DNA of 64,000 bases from Chloroflexi bacterium 44-23 (GTDB lineage Bacteria > Chloroflexota > Anaerolineae > Anaerolineales > Anaerolineaceae), in assembly GCA_001899005.1 (NCBI GenBank), contig MKUW01000021.1, positions 172,284 to 236,283 of the forward strand. Reading direction: 5' to 3'. Made by a program: the position numbers and the translations under genes. The notes under the pieces were generated by a model. That model was given only the letters and a program-made list of their open reading frames with translations. It had not been told where the DNA came from and made no database searches. Of this stretch, positions 25,560 through 34,179 are shown one piece after another (position 1 is the stretch's first letter; the number at the start of each line of letters is the position of its first letter).

Positions 25560-26197
25560 AGATTAGTGAAAGCGCCCAGGAATTGCTCGAAATTCTGTGG
25601 GTCGTTACAGAAGAGGAAGCAAAGGCTGGCTTGCAGAAAAAAGACGCCCCAGCAGATGGAGCTGGTGAACTGGTTCAGCATGGATTGGCCGAGTGGAAAG
25701 GAAATTTACTGATACCAACTCTGACTGGAAAACCCGAAGCCACCCGGGCTATCCGTCGCCATCGACTGGGAGAACGTCTTTTGGCGGACGTGCTGACAAT
25801 GGAGGCTACCTTGCTGGATGAGCACACTTGCCGACTGGAGCATTCGTTGTTCGACGGGCTCGATGAGAGCATCTGCACACTTTTAGGACATCCGCGTTTT
25901 TGTCCCCACGGAAGGCCGATTCCGCTTGGTGAATGCTGCCGGGAGATGCGAGCCTCGGTAGGACGGCTAATTGCCCCATTGTGCCAGCTTCAACCAGGAC
26001 AGGGTGGGGATATCGCTTATATTCAAATGAATAACCCTCGCCGCCTCCAGAAATTGATGGCCATGGGGGTTTTGCCAGGCGTGTCCATCAAACTATTTCG
26101 CCGCTCGCCATCTTTTGTTTTCGAGGCTGCCTACAGTCAATTTGCCGTGGATGAAGAAATTGCTGCCGACATTTATGTGCGATTGAACGGCTTATAA
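25556..26197 (+). CDS. DtxR-family metal-binding domain fused to FeoA domain
   Basis: 213 residues. The middle has H-R-L-G-E-R-L-L, C-R-L-E-H-S-L-F-D-G-L-D and H-P-R-F-C-P-H-G-R-P-I-P, the metal-binding dimerisation domain of DtxR-type regulators, and the end (G-D-I-A-Y-I-Q, R-L-Q-K-L-M-A-M-G-V-L-P-G-V) is a FeoA/SH3-like domain. The N-terminal ~45 residues are a poor winged helix, so DNA binding is uncertain. It may act as FeoA for FeoB, as a second iron sensor, or both. Last gene of the feo run. Confidence 0.75.
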   Translation: MKISESAQELLEILWVVTEEEAKAGLQKKDAPADGAGELVQHGLAEWKGNLLIPTLTGKPEATRAIRRHRLGERLLADVLTMEATLLDEHTCRLEHSLFDGLDESICTLLGHPRFCPHGRPIPLGECCREMRASVGRLIAPLCQLQPGQGGDIAYIQMNNPRRLQKLMAMGVLPGVSIKLFRRSPSFVFEAAYSQFAVDEEIAADIYVRLNGL

Positions 26198-26310
26198 GCA
26201 ATTTTCGAATGCAAACCCTTTATCACCAAATGCTCAAATGCTCTTCACATTCTCTACACAATTTTGTTGTAAAGTATATACAATAATCAATTGGCAATTG
26301 GAGGTACTTT

Positions 26311-27039
26311 ATGGTAAACAAACTAATATCTACAACAATCTTTGCAGGAGTTGCTTTACTGCTGGGCGCGTGTTCGCCAGCATGGACACTTCCATCCGCT
26401 GCTCAACAGCCTGCATTCAATCAACCCGCTGCATCCAATATACTGGTGCAACCGAATTCTCAGAATCAACCGGTAAAACAAAGCGGAAATGGTTATGGTG
26501 CTCCACGGATGATGCCGAACGGTGGGTGGAAACAGCAAGGCATTGGGAATCTACCTTCTCCACAACCTGGAAATAATTACGGAAACATGTCAGAAGGCAT
26601 GTGGGCGCAACAAAACGGTCAGAATGAATCTGGGGCTTATAGCCGTAGCCCCGGAATGTGCGGCGGCTGGAACGGTTATGATAATTGCATGGAAGGATAT
26701 GGGAACAACAACGGCTACGCTCCTGGTCAGATGTCAGGCAGTAGCAGCATTCCGCCGGTAAGTTCCACTGCCGTTTCCTTCAGCCGAGATGTGCAACCCG
26801 TTTTCAATGCGCGCTGTGTTTCCTGTCACGGCGGAACGGAAGGCCTCTTTCTGGATAGTTATGTTGGTGTGGTAAATGGCAGTATGGGCTGGCCGGTGGT
26901 CATCCCCGGCGACCCGATCAACAGCCGATTGATTCAGTTGGTTTCCAGTGGATACATGCCCTATGGCGGCCCATCGCTCAATCAAGATCAAATTCAGAAA
27001 CTGGTAGATTGGGTCGCAGCGGGCGCATTGAACAACTGA
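26311..27039 (+). CDS. Lipoprotein with C-terminal c-type cytochrome domain
   Basis: 242 residues from ATG with GGAGGT upstream. The signal ends at a lipobox (L-L-L-G-A-C). Residues ~30-145 are low-complexity, rich in N, Q, G, P and Met (G-M-C-G-G-W-N-G-Y-D-N-C-M). From ~155 a small cytochrome c-like domain follows, with one haem site C-V-S-C-H and a later candidate Met ligand (S-G-Y-M-P-Y), as in cytochrome domains often seen on planctomycete-type surface proteins. It would sit outside the membrane and carry electrons. The Met/Cys-rich stretch may bind copper. Confidence 0.7.
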   Translation: MVNKLISTTIFAGVALLLGACSPAWTLPSAAQQPAFNQPAASNILVQPNSQNQPVKQSGNGYGAPRMMPNGGWKQQGIGNLPSPQPGNNYGNMSEGMWAQQNGQNESGAYSRSPGMCGGWNGYDNCMEGYGNNNGYAPGQMSGSSSIPPVSSTAVSFSRDVQPVFNARCVSCHGGTEGLFLDSYVGVVNGSMGWPVVIPGDPINSRLIQLVSSGYMPYGGPSLNQDQIQKLVDWVAAGALNN

Positions 27040-27093
27040 GATGAGTAGTTGTTCTCGACAAAACACAAAGCAAATATTTGAAGGAGATATTCA

Positions 27094-27501
27094 ATGATTG
27101 CATCGAAATGGTTAAAATGGTTGGTTATTGGAGGAGTAGCTTTGGTTATCCTAGGTGTAGGGTTCAGCCTGCTTTCCCCTGTAGCTTATGGACGCACAGG
27201 CAATTGGGCTTACGATGACTGCAGTATGTGGGGAAGCCGAGGTATGATGGATAATTGGGGCGGCACTGGAATGTTGGGATACAGTTCTTTCGGTTGGTTT
27301 GGAATGTTTCTGGGCTTTCTTATCCCTGTGGGATTTATTGCCCTGCTCATTGCTGGTGGTATCTGGCTCGTAAAGGTATTTTCATCCAATCGTACACCTT
27401 TTACCCCGGCGAAGGTAGCAGTAATTGCTTGCTCAAGTTGTGGCCAGAATGTTCAGGCGAATTGGCGTAATTGTCCCCATTGCGGCTCAATGATCGATTA
27501 G
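27094..27501 (+). CDS. Met-rich membrane protein with C-terminal zinc ribbon
   Basis: 135 residues: an N-terminal membrane helix, an extracytoplasmic Met/Trp/Gly-rich loop (D-D-C-S-M-W-G-S-R-G-M-M), a second membrane helix and a C-terminal ribbon C-S-S-C-G-Q-N and C-P-H-C-G. AAGGAG precedes it. The loop resembles those of the cytochrome lipoprotein before it and of the sensor kinase after it. No family recognised. It may take part in sensing or handling copper or silver; this is inference. Confidence 0.65.
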   Translation: MIASKWLKWLVIGGVALVILGVGFSLLSPVAYGRTGNWAYDDCSMWGSRGMMDNWGGTGMLGYSSFGWFGMFLGFLIPVGFIALLIAGGIWLVKVFSSNRTPFTPAKVAVIACSSCGQNVQANWRNCPHCGSMID

Positions 27502-27507
27502 TAATTG

Positions 27508-28197
27508 ATGGCAAAGAGAATTCTTGTTGTTGAAGACGAAGCCAACATCGTACGCACTGTTCGCCTGTACATTGAAAAAGCGGGTTTTGAAGTAGATTGG
27601 GCAACTGACGGGACGCAGGGTCTAGCTGCGTTCCGTCGTAATAATCCTACTCTGGTCTTACTAGACCTGAACTTACCTGGAAAGCTAGATGGTCTGGATG
27701 TCTGCCGCACACTGCGGAGCGAATCGAATATTCCCATTATTATGTTGACCGCACGCAGTGAAGAGACGGATAGGCTTATTGGCCTGGAATTGGGAGCCGA
27801 TGACTACATCACCAAACCTTTCTCTCCCAGAGAGGTTGTAGCGCGCATACGCACCGTCTTGAGGCGCATCGAACAGCCAGATGTTGTCCTTGAAAGCCTC
27901 GAGGTGGCGGATATCAAGATCAACCTGGGCAGCAGGATCGCAACCATCTCCGGTAAGCCAATCGAGTTAACCCGCATGGAATTCGATCTATTGGCTGCTT
28001 TGATGCGCTCTCCTGGACGAGTTTTTTCTCGCGCTCACTTGCTTGAACATGTTCTAGATACGCCCTTTTACGAGGGTTATGAACGTACGATTGATCAGCA
28101 CGTGAAGAATCTACGTCAAAAGCTAGAACCTGGTCCACGTCAACCGAAATATATCCTCACTGTGCGAGGTGTTGGGTACAAAATTGTTGATGGGTAG
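27508..28197 (+). CDS. OmpR/PhoB-family response regulator
   Basis: 229 residues. Receiver domain with E-D-E at the acidic pocket, phospho-acceptor Asp in L-L-D-L-N-L-P, and the K-P-F loop; the C-terminal winged helix has E-L-T-R-M-E-F-D-L-L and R-G-V-G-Y-K. ATG 27508 is used; a TTG at 27505 directly precedes it. The kinase gene starts 6 bp later, so the pair is one operon with the two Met-rich proteins. It likely controls nearby metal genes. Confidence 0.9.
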   Translation: MAKRILVVEDEANIVRTVRLYIEKAGFEVDWATDGTQGLAAFRRNNPTLVLLDLNLPGKLDGLDVCRTLRSESNIPIIMLTARSEETDRLIGLELGADDYITKPFSPREVVARIRTVLRRIEQPDVVLESLEVADIKINLGSRIATISGKPIELTRMEFDLLAALMRSPGRVFSRAHLLEHVLDTPFYEGYERTIDQHVKNLRQKLEPGPRQPKYILTVRGVGYKIVDG

Positions 28198-28203
28198 AAG
28201 AAA

Positions 28204-29703
28204 ATGAAAAGTCTGTGGGTAAAATTGATCGGCGCGTTTGGCCTAGTCATCCTGGTAGGAATCGGGGTAGTGGTGTTACTGGCAAGCCAGGCAACAGTAG
28301 GGCAATTCGAGTTATACGTCACCCAAACTGGGCAGCAGTGGGCTGATCAACTCACCCCTACGTTATCGGAATACTTTGCCCAGACAGGGTCTTGGGAAAG
28401 GGTAGATAACATCTTACACCAACCGGTAGCTTATGGCGCTTCTCCTTCATCTGGCAAATCTGGTGGAGATAACTGTATGGAGATGGCGGCAGGTGAAAGT
28501 ATGATGGGGGATATGATGGGGTCTTATTGGGAAACAGAAGGATGGTGCCAAGATGACCAGTGGATGATGGACATGTGGACATCTGCGGGCAATAGGCTGG
28601 TGCTGGTAGACGAAAATAGGGTTATCGTGGCTGATACTGCTGGTGCCTTAAAAGGAACCCGTCTTCAGGTAGATGATATCGCCCGCGGCACACCAATAAT
28701 GGTACAAGATCGCCAGGTGGGGACATTAATCATTACACCCTTCAACAGCCCTTCCACACCTGCTGGAAATTTTCTTAGCTCGGTGAGCAGTTCTGTTCTC
28801 TGGGCTGGGATAGCGGCGGGGATAGTTGCCCTTATTCTGGGCTCTCTCCTGTTTTTTCAGATTACTCGCCCATTGCGGAGTCTTTCCACCGCTGCACTAA
28901 GTATTGCGAAAGGAGATCTGAATCAACGTGCCTGGATTGGGAACAATGACGAAGTTGGGCAGGTTGCTCGTTCTTTTAACCAGATGGCGGACAAATTACA
29001 GAGCTATGAAGCCGAACGCCAGAATTTGATTGCAGACATTGCCCACGAACTCCGTACCCCTTTGTCGGTTATTCAAGGTAATCTAGAAGCCATGCTTGAC
29101 AATGTGTTGCCTTCCAGTGCCAGGGAACTGGCTTTGCTCCATCAAGAAACCATATTGCTCAACCGGCTCATCAGCGATCTACGCACCCTTTCCCTGGCAG
29201 ATACTGGACAATTAAATTTGCAATTACGTCCTGTGGGCCTAGCGGAATTGGTAAACCAGGTAATTGAGAGATTACAGCTACGCATTAATGAAAAAGGGAT
29301 TGACCTGAGAACAACGATCCCTGCCAGCTTACCAAAGTTACAAGCAGATCCTGAACGTCTGTCGCAAATTCTAATAAATCTGGTGGACAACGCCTTGAGA
29401 TATACGCCTGGTGGCACGCAGATAGTGATTGAAGCAACTACCACACCTGATAGTATCAGTGTATCTGTCAGTGATAACGGACCGGGAATCCCTGATGATG
29501 AATTATCAAAACTCTTTGATCGTTTCTGGAGGGCTGAGAAATCACGCAATCGCGCCACAGGCGGCACAGGATTAGGGCTGGCTATTGTCCGTCAATTAAC
29601 CGAAGCTCAAGGCGGGCAGATTAGTGTAGAGAGTCCAATCTATCACAATCCAGACGGATCTGGTTACGGAACGTGCTTTGCACTCAAATTTCCCATTTAC
29701 TAA
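28204..29703 (+). CDS. Sensor histidine kinase with Met/Cys-rich extracytoplasmic domain
   Basis: 499 residues. One membrane helix at each end of an extracytoplasmic sensor (~30-185) that contains C-M-E-M-A-A-G-E-S-M-M-G-D-M-M-G and a second Cys, a pattern of copper/silver ligands. A HAMP domain follows (I-T-R-P-L-R-S-L), then the H box A-H-E-L-R-T-P, N box L-V-D-N-A-L-R-Y, G1 D-N-G-P-G-I-P, F box F-D-R-F-W-R and G2 G-G-T-G-L-G-L-A-I. Complete and apparently functional. Signal identity (Cu/Ag) is inferred. Confidence 0.9.
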   Translation: MKSLWVKLIGAFGLVILVGIGVVVLLASQATVGQFELYVTQTGQQWADQLTPTLSEYFAQTGSWERVDNILHQPVAYGASPSSGKSGGDNCMEMAAGESMMGDMMGSYWETEGWCQDDQWMMDMWTSAGNRLVLVDENRVIVADTAGALKGTRLQVDDIARGTPIMVQDRQVGTLIITPFNSPSTPAGNFLSSVSSSVLWAGIAAGIVALILGSLLFFQITRPLRSLSTAALSIAKGDLNQRAWIGNNDEVGQVARSFNQMADKLQSYEAERQNLIADIAHELRTPLSVIQGNLEAMLDNVLPSSARELALLHQETILLNRLISDLRTLSLADTGQLNLQLRPVGLAELVNQVIERLQLRINEKGIDLRTTIPASLPKLQADPERLSQILINLVDNALRYTPGGTQIVIEATTTPDSISVSVSDNGPGIPDDELSKLFDRFWRAEKSRNRATGGTGLGLAIVRQLTEAQGGQISVESPIYHNPDGSGYGTCFALKFPIY

Positions 29704-29719
29704 ATTTAACCATTCATCA

Positions 29720-30250
29720 CGACTCCTATCAACCCCAATGCTCAGAAAGCCATTGATGCCATGCATACCACAGGAGCGAGTAAAGTGGTCATGCAAACCG
29801 GCGATAACGAACATACTGCCCGGGCCATCGCTCGCGAACTGGGAATCGATGAGTTGTATGCGGACCTGAAGCCGGAGGATAAATCGGTCAAGGTACGCGA
29901 GCTGACCTCCCGTTATTGGCATGTGGCATGGTCGGAAACTTGGTCAGCGACGCCCCAGTGCTGACTGAAGCAACCATGGGTGTCGCCATGGGAACAACTG
30001 GAACGGATGTGACTTTGGATACCGCAGACGTGACTTTGATGGCCGACGACCTGGAGAAACTAGCCTAAGAATTGCGCTTTGCCAAGCGCAATTACTCCGT
30101 AGTCAATCAGATACTGACCCTTTCGGCAAATGTAATTAGTGTGTTAATCATCGGTGCAGTTGGCGGCTGGCTCACCTTGACCATCGCCGTACTGGCGAGA
30201 TCAGCGAATTCGTAGTTCTCGGAAGTGGTTTGAGAATGTTGAAAAATTAA
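29720..30250 (+). pseudogene. Remnant of a P1B-type ATPase, C-terminal part
   Basis: Fragments in three frames match the last ~180 residues of the ATPase at 18714-20828: [24 protein letters not shown], then after a frameshift near 29928 [13 protein letters not shown], an internal TAA at about 30066, and after another shift near 30199 I-S-E-F-V-V-L-G-S-G-L-R-M-L. Even G-D-G-V-N-D-A-P is decayed (to L-V-S-D-A-P). It is a dead relic. Confidence 0.85.
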
Positions 30251-30357
30251 ATCTCTCATTCATATGTAAATGGACTGCAGTTAATAATTTGTAGTTCTTT
30301 TTTATTGAATCAAAGGAGCTTTTGTCGAGATGTAAATTATGCTCCTCAGCCAATTAA

Positions 30358-30825
30358 TCATTGTCTCATCGTAGCCAAAACTGGCCTTAACTTACACCCA
30401 TAAAAAGCCGGCTTACCCACCATCGTCCAGGATAATCTTTCAATCGTATTCCACCAGATACCAGGCACTTCATACCACTTCGCACCGGCTACATCCTTTG
30501 GGATATCTGGATCAGAGGAAGTGCCACGAGCAAGAAGCCCATCTGGGTGAATTCCAACTTCGGTATAAACGAATGAATAGATGGGACCGAGGGCGACCAG
30601 TGATAGCATCATTCCCCAACCACACCGGGAGGGCTTAACCGTTTTTGAGGCATCAATCCGGTCGGCAATAAAATCTAAGTAGGTCATCCCCTTTGGAGCC
30701 TGGGGAATCTGCATGGGTTGGTTACCCTTGTAAGCAATAAACAAGATGCTGGAGCAAATCGCCAGGATAACCGCAGTCTTAATAACACTCCCAATCAACT
30801 TAAGAAACATTCCGATGAATTTCAT
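30358..30825 (-). CDS. Membrane protein at the start of the transfer region
   Basis: 155 residues from ATG 30825 (AAGGAG four bases upstream; an ATG at 30837 is also possible). One or two membrane helices near the N terminus (I-G-S-V-I-K-T-A-V-I-L-A-I) and a second hydrophobic stretch (M-L-S-L-V-A-L-G-P-I). The rest is extracellular-like with conserved-looking W residues. It overlaps the upstream RHH gene by 26 bp. No family recognised; association with mobile-element functions is by position. Confidence 0.5.
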   Translation of the reverse strand: MKFIGMFLKLIGSVIKTAVILAICSSILFIAYKGNQPMQIPQAPKGMTYLDFIADRIDASKTVKPSRCGWGMMLSLVALGPIYSFVYTEVGIHPDGLLARGTSSDPDIPKDVAGAKWYEVPGIWWNTIERLSWTMVGKPAFYGCKLRPVLATMRQ

Positions 30826-31060
30826 TTTCTCCTTCATTTCCTTTATCTATCAGATACTGATCTTCTGGTCGGGCTCCCTCTCGTAGGACCCGGTTGTAAC
30901 GAATTTCCTCCCGATACATTCGGTCAAGCGCCACTTCAATCACATTGCTTTCACTTCGTCCCATCACGTTTGCCATTGCTCTTAATTGACTCACGCCTTC
31001 AGGACTTATTCGAAAAGAACGTACTGGTTTACTGGCAGAATTTGTTTTCGGCATGCTCAT
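30800..31060 (-). CDS. Ribbon-helix-helix (CopG/Arc-like) regulator
   Basis: 86 residues. Strand R-S-F-R-I-S, helix E-G-V-S-Q-L-R-A-M-A, turn, and helix S-E-S-N-V-I-E-V-A-L-D-R-M-Y form a ribbon-helix-helix DNA-binding unit. Its own promoter carries a palindrome inside the -10/-35 spacer. It is divergent from the transfer operon that starts at 31157, so it may set the expression of both. RHH proteins of this kind often control plasmid transfer or antitoxins. Confidence 0.7.
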   Translation of the reverse strand: MSMPKTNSASKPVRSFRISPEGVSQLRAMANVMGRSESNVIEVALDRMYREEIRYNRVLREGARPEDQYLIDKGNEGENEIHRNVS

Positions 31061-31085
31061 TTTCCTTATCGGTTAGGTTATCTAT

Positions 31086-31114
31086 AATGTAATACTCTAG
31101 TATTACTTTGTCAA
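31086..31114 (-). promoter_or_regulatory. Promoter and operator of the RHH regulator
   Basis: On the minus strand TTGACA (plus 31109-31114), 17 bp, TACATT (31086-31091). GTAATACT (31089-31096) and AGTATTAC (31099-31106) make a perfect 8-2-8 palindrome lying in the spacer and on the -10 box. That is a good autorepression site for the RHH protein. Confidence 0.6.
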
Positions 31115-31156
31115 GTTAAAACCCCCCTTTTTTCGAAAATTCATCAAAATGACCCT

Positions 31157-31186
31157 CTAGGATAAAGGATTTCCCCTTGCTATGAT
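31157..31186 (+). promoter_or_regulatory. Transfer-operon promoter-like element, copy 1
   Basis: CTAGGATAA (31157-31165), exactly 11 bp, then TTGCTAT (31177-31183) leading into the extended -10 TGCTATGAT. The same arrangement with the same 11-bp gap occurs at 47356-47385 before the tadB gene. Shared spacing argues for a common promoter type or activator site. Confidence 0.6.
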
Positions 31187-31211
31187 TAGTGGTACAACCA
31201 AATATCTGTTC

Positions 31212-31331
31212 GGTCGCTGATAATCATCAGCTAATCCATATAATCCTTGGAGCGACCATCACGTCTTTCCTGTTTACACCTTCCTTCAAGTGCATACAGG
31301 AATTGAAGACATGATTGGTCGCTTTTGTTTT
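31212..31331 (+). promoter_or_regulatory. Attenuator-like leader with competing hairpins
   Basis: GGTCGCT (31212-31218) can pair with AGCGACC (31251-31257). That same segment, AGCGACCA (31251-31258), can instead pair with TGGTCGCT (31316-31323), helped by inner pairs GTCTT/AAGAC and CCTGT/ACAGG and followed by TTTTGTTTT. The second structure is a terminator, the first an antiterminator, and they exclude each other. This holds the gap from 31061 to the next gene; no ORF is supported there. It sits between the promoter-like box and the VirB8-like gene. The controlling ligand or protein is unknown. Confidence 0.6.
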
Positions 31332-31370
31332 ACCCAACTTTTGAACCCGCTTATCGGGAAAGGAGAAAAA

Positions 31371-31931
31371 TTGAAAGAAATTTCAGTCTCAAAACGTGAC
31401 CTGATTGTTGCAGTCATCCTGGCCGTGGTCATCGCTATAGGAGTCCTGGTGATCGAAAACTGGCCTCTTCATACGGAGCAAGGTTCAATAGCAGAAACCA
31501 GTGAAGATAGTCTGGTTTCTGCTGCAGCCGTCAATGCCATTGAAAAGGTTTTTCAGGTGAACTACCAGGAAGGAAAAGAAGTCTGGCTCAATCGCATTTG
31601 CGAGCTCAGCACGCCCGATGGATGTGAGTTTTTTTCAGCCGGCGCAGATCGTATGTGGGAAAAATATGTGGATGCCAAGTCTGTGGTCACAGCTGCCACG
31701 CAGGCAGTGGATAAGGTAGCAGACAACGGTTCCGAGCAAGTATGGCGGATGACCATTACGCTATCTTCCCCTCTGCCAGGTAGCAATAAAACCCAGGACA
31801 CGGCGTATGTTGTTCTCGTGAAAACGGAAAGTGGTTGGAAATTTGATCGTTTCCTGATGGAAGCGGAAATCAACGCCATCCTCGCTCGCGAAAAAACTCC
31901 CACCACAACTGTAGAAGAAGGAAAGAAGTAG
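31371..31931 (+). CDS. VirB8/TcpC-like membrane protein
   Basis: About 187 residues from TTG 31371, preceded by AAAGGAG; a longer frame from GTG 31290 lies partly in the attenuator and is unlikely. A short cytoplasmic end, one membrane helix (L-I-V-A-V-I-L-A-V-V-I-A-I), then a soluble domain with A-I-E-K-V-F-Q-V-N-Y and Y-V-V-L-V-K-T-E-S-G-W-K-F, an NTF2-like layout as in VirB8/TcpC of conjugation systems. It heads the transfer operon. The fold call is from layout and context, without a close motif. Confidence 0.5.
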   Translation: MKEISVSKRDLIVAVILAVVIAIGVLVIENWPLHTEQGSIAETSEDSLVSAAAVNAIEKVFQVNYQEGKEVWLNRICELSTPDGCEFFSAGADRMWEKYVDAKSVVTAATQAVDKVADNGSEQVWRMTITLSSPLPGSNKTQDTAYVVLVKTESGWKFDRFLMEAEINAILAREKTPTTTVEEGKK

Positions 31932-33223
31932 TGAAAAGATTTTTCCTAATCATTGTCGTATTGACCTTTCTCATTCCATCAGCTGTTTATGCTCAGGGTA
32001 ACGATCCCTGGTCTGAGGTCTTTCAACCAGACGGCAACCTGAATCCAGATCTTATTGATCTGGGAGTTACCACAGATCATCCCGACTGGATGTCGATTGA
32101 ACTACCCTTTGGGCAATCGCTTGACCTCGATGCTAATTACCATCGCTACCAGACCCCCAGTGGGAACATTGTTGTGTTGCCTTCCGCTTCGACTTTGTTC
32201 TTTATGGCCATGAATCCTCAGGAAAGTGGCCTAACCAGCTCTTATGGATCCCTGGGCAACGGGTATGGTAGCCTGATCTCTTTTCTCGGTCTGGCAGCCG
32301 GCGACAACCTGGATTGGAACCGGATACAGGCAGAACACCCGGAATATACCAGCCCGGATCAATTCTGGGGTGCTGTGCTTAATGGAAATCAGGATGTGTG
32401 GACCTATTTCTCCGGGTGGGGATTCATCACCAATCTGTTGCAGATGACCTGGAATGATGGGGCACTGCGTTCCTTGTACTTGTTGTACTTGAATGGCACA
32501 CAAAATTGTGCGTCCATTCCGGGTGGTTGTTCGGGAGTAGTCACTCCACCTCCACCTCCTCGGGAATGTCCTGATCCGAGCGTAACCATGCAGCAGCCTG
32601 TGCTGACCATCCAAAAGACTGCACCGAATAATCCACTGGTCGTTGGGCAAGATACTGAAACCCGGCGTGGAGCAGATATTCAAGCCAGGGTGACAGTTCT
32701 TCCAGTAATCTTCACCTGGTATGAACCCATCTACGAGGAACGAGATGTTTGCCGGTCAGCTAATGCCGGGGAAACCCCAAACTGCAAAACGAGTTCAAGA
32801 TCAACCATCAATGATGGAGTCTCTGATATGGAGATGGTATTCAAGGAATGCCGGATGCATGTAGAACATCTACCAGATGCAGTTGCTTCCTTACAAGCAA
32901 CCGCCGCCCTGGATGCCGCCAGTCAAGATTGGATTACAGGCAAACTGGGTCAAACGCATTATGAAGCTTACATTCACCAAGCAAATTTCACTCTCATTCC
33001 GGGAATAGGATCATGGACGGGGGGATGCGATGGTAGTGGAACCTGTACGGCAACCGGACAGGCACTTCGAGTTCCATTTGCAGATCCGGGAACCTTCAAC
33101 TTGCGTCTGGACGTGGTTACCACGGGGACACGCTTCCGGGGTATTCCGATCACACAACCGAGACTTGTAGGGATCGATGGAGCGATGAAAGTCTATGTAA
33201 ATCTACCGGCGTTGGTGCCATAA
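31931..33223 (+). CDS. Large secreted protein of the transfer operon
   Basis: 430 residues from GTG overlapping the previous stop. A signal peptide (~1-22, A-V-Y-A cleavage) is followed by a long extracytoplasmic protein with a Pro-rich linker (V-T-P-P-P-P-P-P-R-E) near 210 and many paired cysteines (R-E-C-P, D-V-C-R, N-C-K-T, K-E-C-R, G-C-D-G-S-G-T-C). No family is recognised. Possible roles include adhesin or outer part of the transfer apparatus. Confidence 0.6.
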   Translation: MKRFFLIIVVLTFLIPSAVYAQGNDPWSEVFQPDGNLNPDLIDLGVTTDHPDWMSIELPFGQSLDLDANYHRYQTPSGNIVVLPSASTLFFMAMNPQESGLTSSYGSLGNGYGSLISFLGLAAGDNLDWNRIQAEHPEYTSPDQFWGAVLNGNQDVWTYFSGWGFITNLLQMTWNDGALRSLYLLYLNGTQNCASIPGGCSGVVTPPPPPRECPDPSVTMQQPVLTIQKTAPNNPLVVGQDTETRRGADIQARVTVLPVIFTWYEPIYEERDVCRSANAGETPNCKTSSRSTINDGVSDMEMVFKECRMHVEHLPDAVASLQATAALDAASQDWITGKLGQTHYEAYIHQANFTLIPGIGSWTGGCDGSGTCTATGQALRVPFADPGTFNLRLDVVTTGTRFRGIPITQPRLVGIDGAMKVYVNLPALVP

Positions 33224-33232
33224 AAGGTCAAT

Positions 33233-33352
33233 GTGCAGATTGTATGGATAGCGGTCGGTGTGTTGCTGACAGTCTTCCTAGGTTTCATGGCAGTCGTTTA
33301 TCTGTTGTTGGTTATTGGTCTGTGGTGTCCAAGTAATGATTATGACGAGTAA
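33233..33352 (+). CDS. Small single-span membrane peptide
   Basis: 39 residues from GTG 33233 (AAAGG upstream) to TAA 33350-33352, almost entirely one membrane helix (V-G-V-L-L-T-V-F-L-G-F-M-A-V-V-Y-L-L-L-V) with an acidic tail. It fits neatly between its neighbours on the same strand. Short membrane peptides are usual in secretion operons. Function unknown. Confidence 0.5.
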   Translation: MQIVWIAVGVLLTVFLGFMAVVYLLLVIGLWCPSNDYDE

Positions 33353-33366
33353 GGAGGTAGTGGTTT

Positions 33367-34050
33367 ATGACAGATTATTTTGTTGTCTTTGGGGATTTCC
33401 TCGCAGCACTGCCTACTTACTTATTGAATGGTGTACTGGCAACTGTCTACTGGCTTGGTGAATCCGGAGCTGCCCTGGTAAGCATTCTTTGTGCAGGTTT
33501 GATCATTCGCTTTGTTGATCAACGAGTGCAATCCAGGGCAGCTTTCCGACCTGGCCGTAGTGGACGGGAGGCGGCTACTCCGGATTTATACACTGCACAG
33601 ATCACCACGGCAATCATCTTGGTGATGTGGGTAATCAGCCAATGGGGAATGGGTGCACCAGTTCCCTGGCTGGGTGCAGCGATGTGGCTGACCGGTACCA
33701 TCATTGTTCTGCTGATGCACATGCAAGAACACACACTGCTATGGAATATGAAATCAGGAATTGCGATTTATTCCTTGGCCGTCATCGGCAGCCGGCTCTA
33801 CCTGGCATACACCGCTCAATTATCAGCAGATCAGTGGGCTGCCCTGATCGGTACTTCAGAAAGCGCTGCGGCTGTAATTGCCAATACACGCGGTAATGTA
33901 ACCACGATTATTTTATGGGCTTTGTGGTTGGTAATCCCTTTGGGTTACTTCGCGATGTTACTGCAGCAGGTCTTGATCAACCCGATGTCGTTGGTCAATC
34001 CATTGGCAGGAGCCAGTGAGTTGATTAACCGATACCGGACTAGAAGGTAG
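33367..34050 (+). CDS. Polytopic membrane protein of the transfer operon
   Basis: 227 residues from ATG with AAGGAGGT upstream. Five or so membrane helices (Y-L-L-N-G-V-L-A-T-V-Y-W-L, A-A-L-V-S-I-L-C-A-G-L-I, A-I-I-L-V-M-W-V-I-S, W-L-T-G-T-I-I-V-L-L-M, T-T-I-I-L-W-A-L-W-L-V-I-P-L-G-Y). No family recognised. It could be the membrane channel or anchor partner of the VirB4/HerA-like ATPase (a VirB6- or CedA-like role), but that is a guess from position. Confidence 0.6.
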   Translation: MTDYFVVFGDFLAALPTYLLNGVLATVYWLGESGAALVSILCAGLIIRFVDQRVQSRAAFRPGRSGREAATPDLYTAQITTAIILVMWVISQWGMGAPVPWLGAAMWLTGTIIVLLMHMQEHTLLWNMKSGIAIYSLAVIGSRLYLAYTAQLSADQWAALIGTSESAAAVIANTRGNVTTIILWALWLVIPLGYFAMLLQQVLINPMSLVNPLAGASELINRYRTRR

Positions 34051-34179
34051 GTGGTAGATGAAACCAGCACACATAATTGAGCTTGTTTTATGTATTACTC
34101 TACCTATTCGGTACGAGTTTTATAAACGTAGGAAGTTCTTTATTAACGCCAGATTCTATTTCAACGATTGGAGGTCAAT

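Noticed and set aside
31290..31370. Upstream extension of the VirB8-like gene from GTG 31290
   Set aside because: It lies in the attenuator hairpin and lacks a ribosome site; TTG 31371 follows AAAGGAG.
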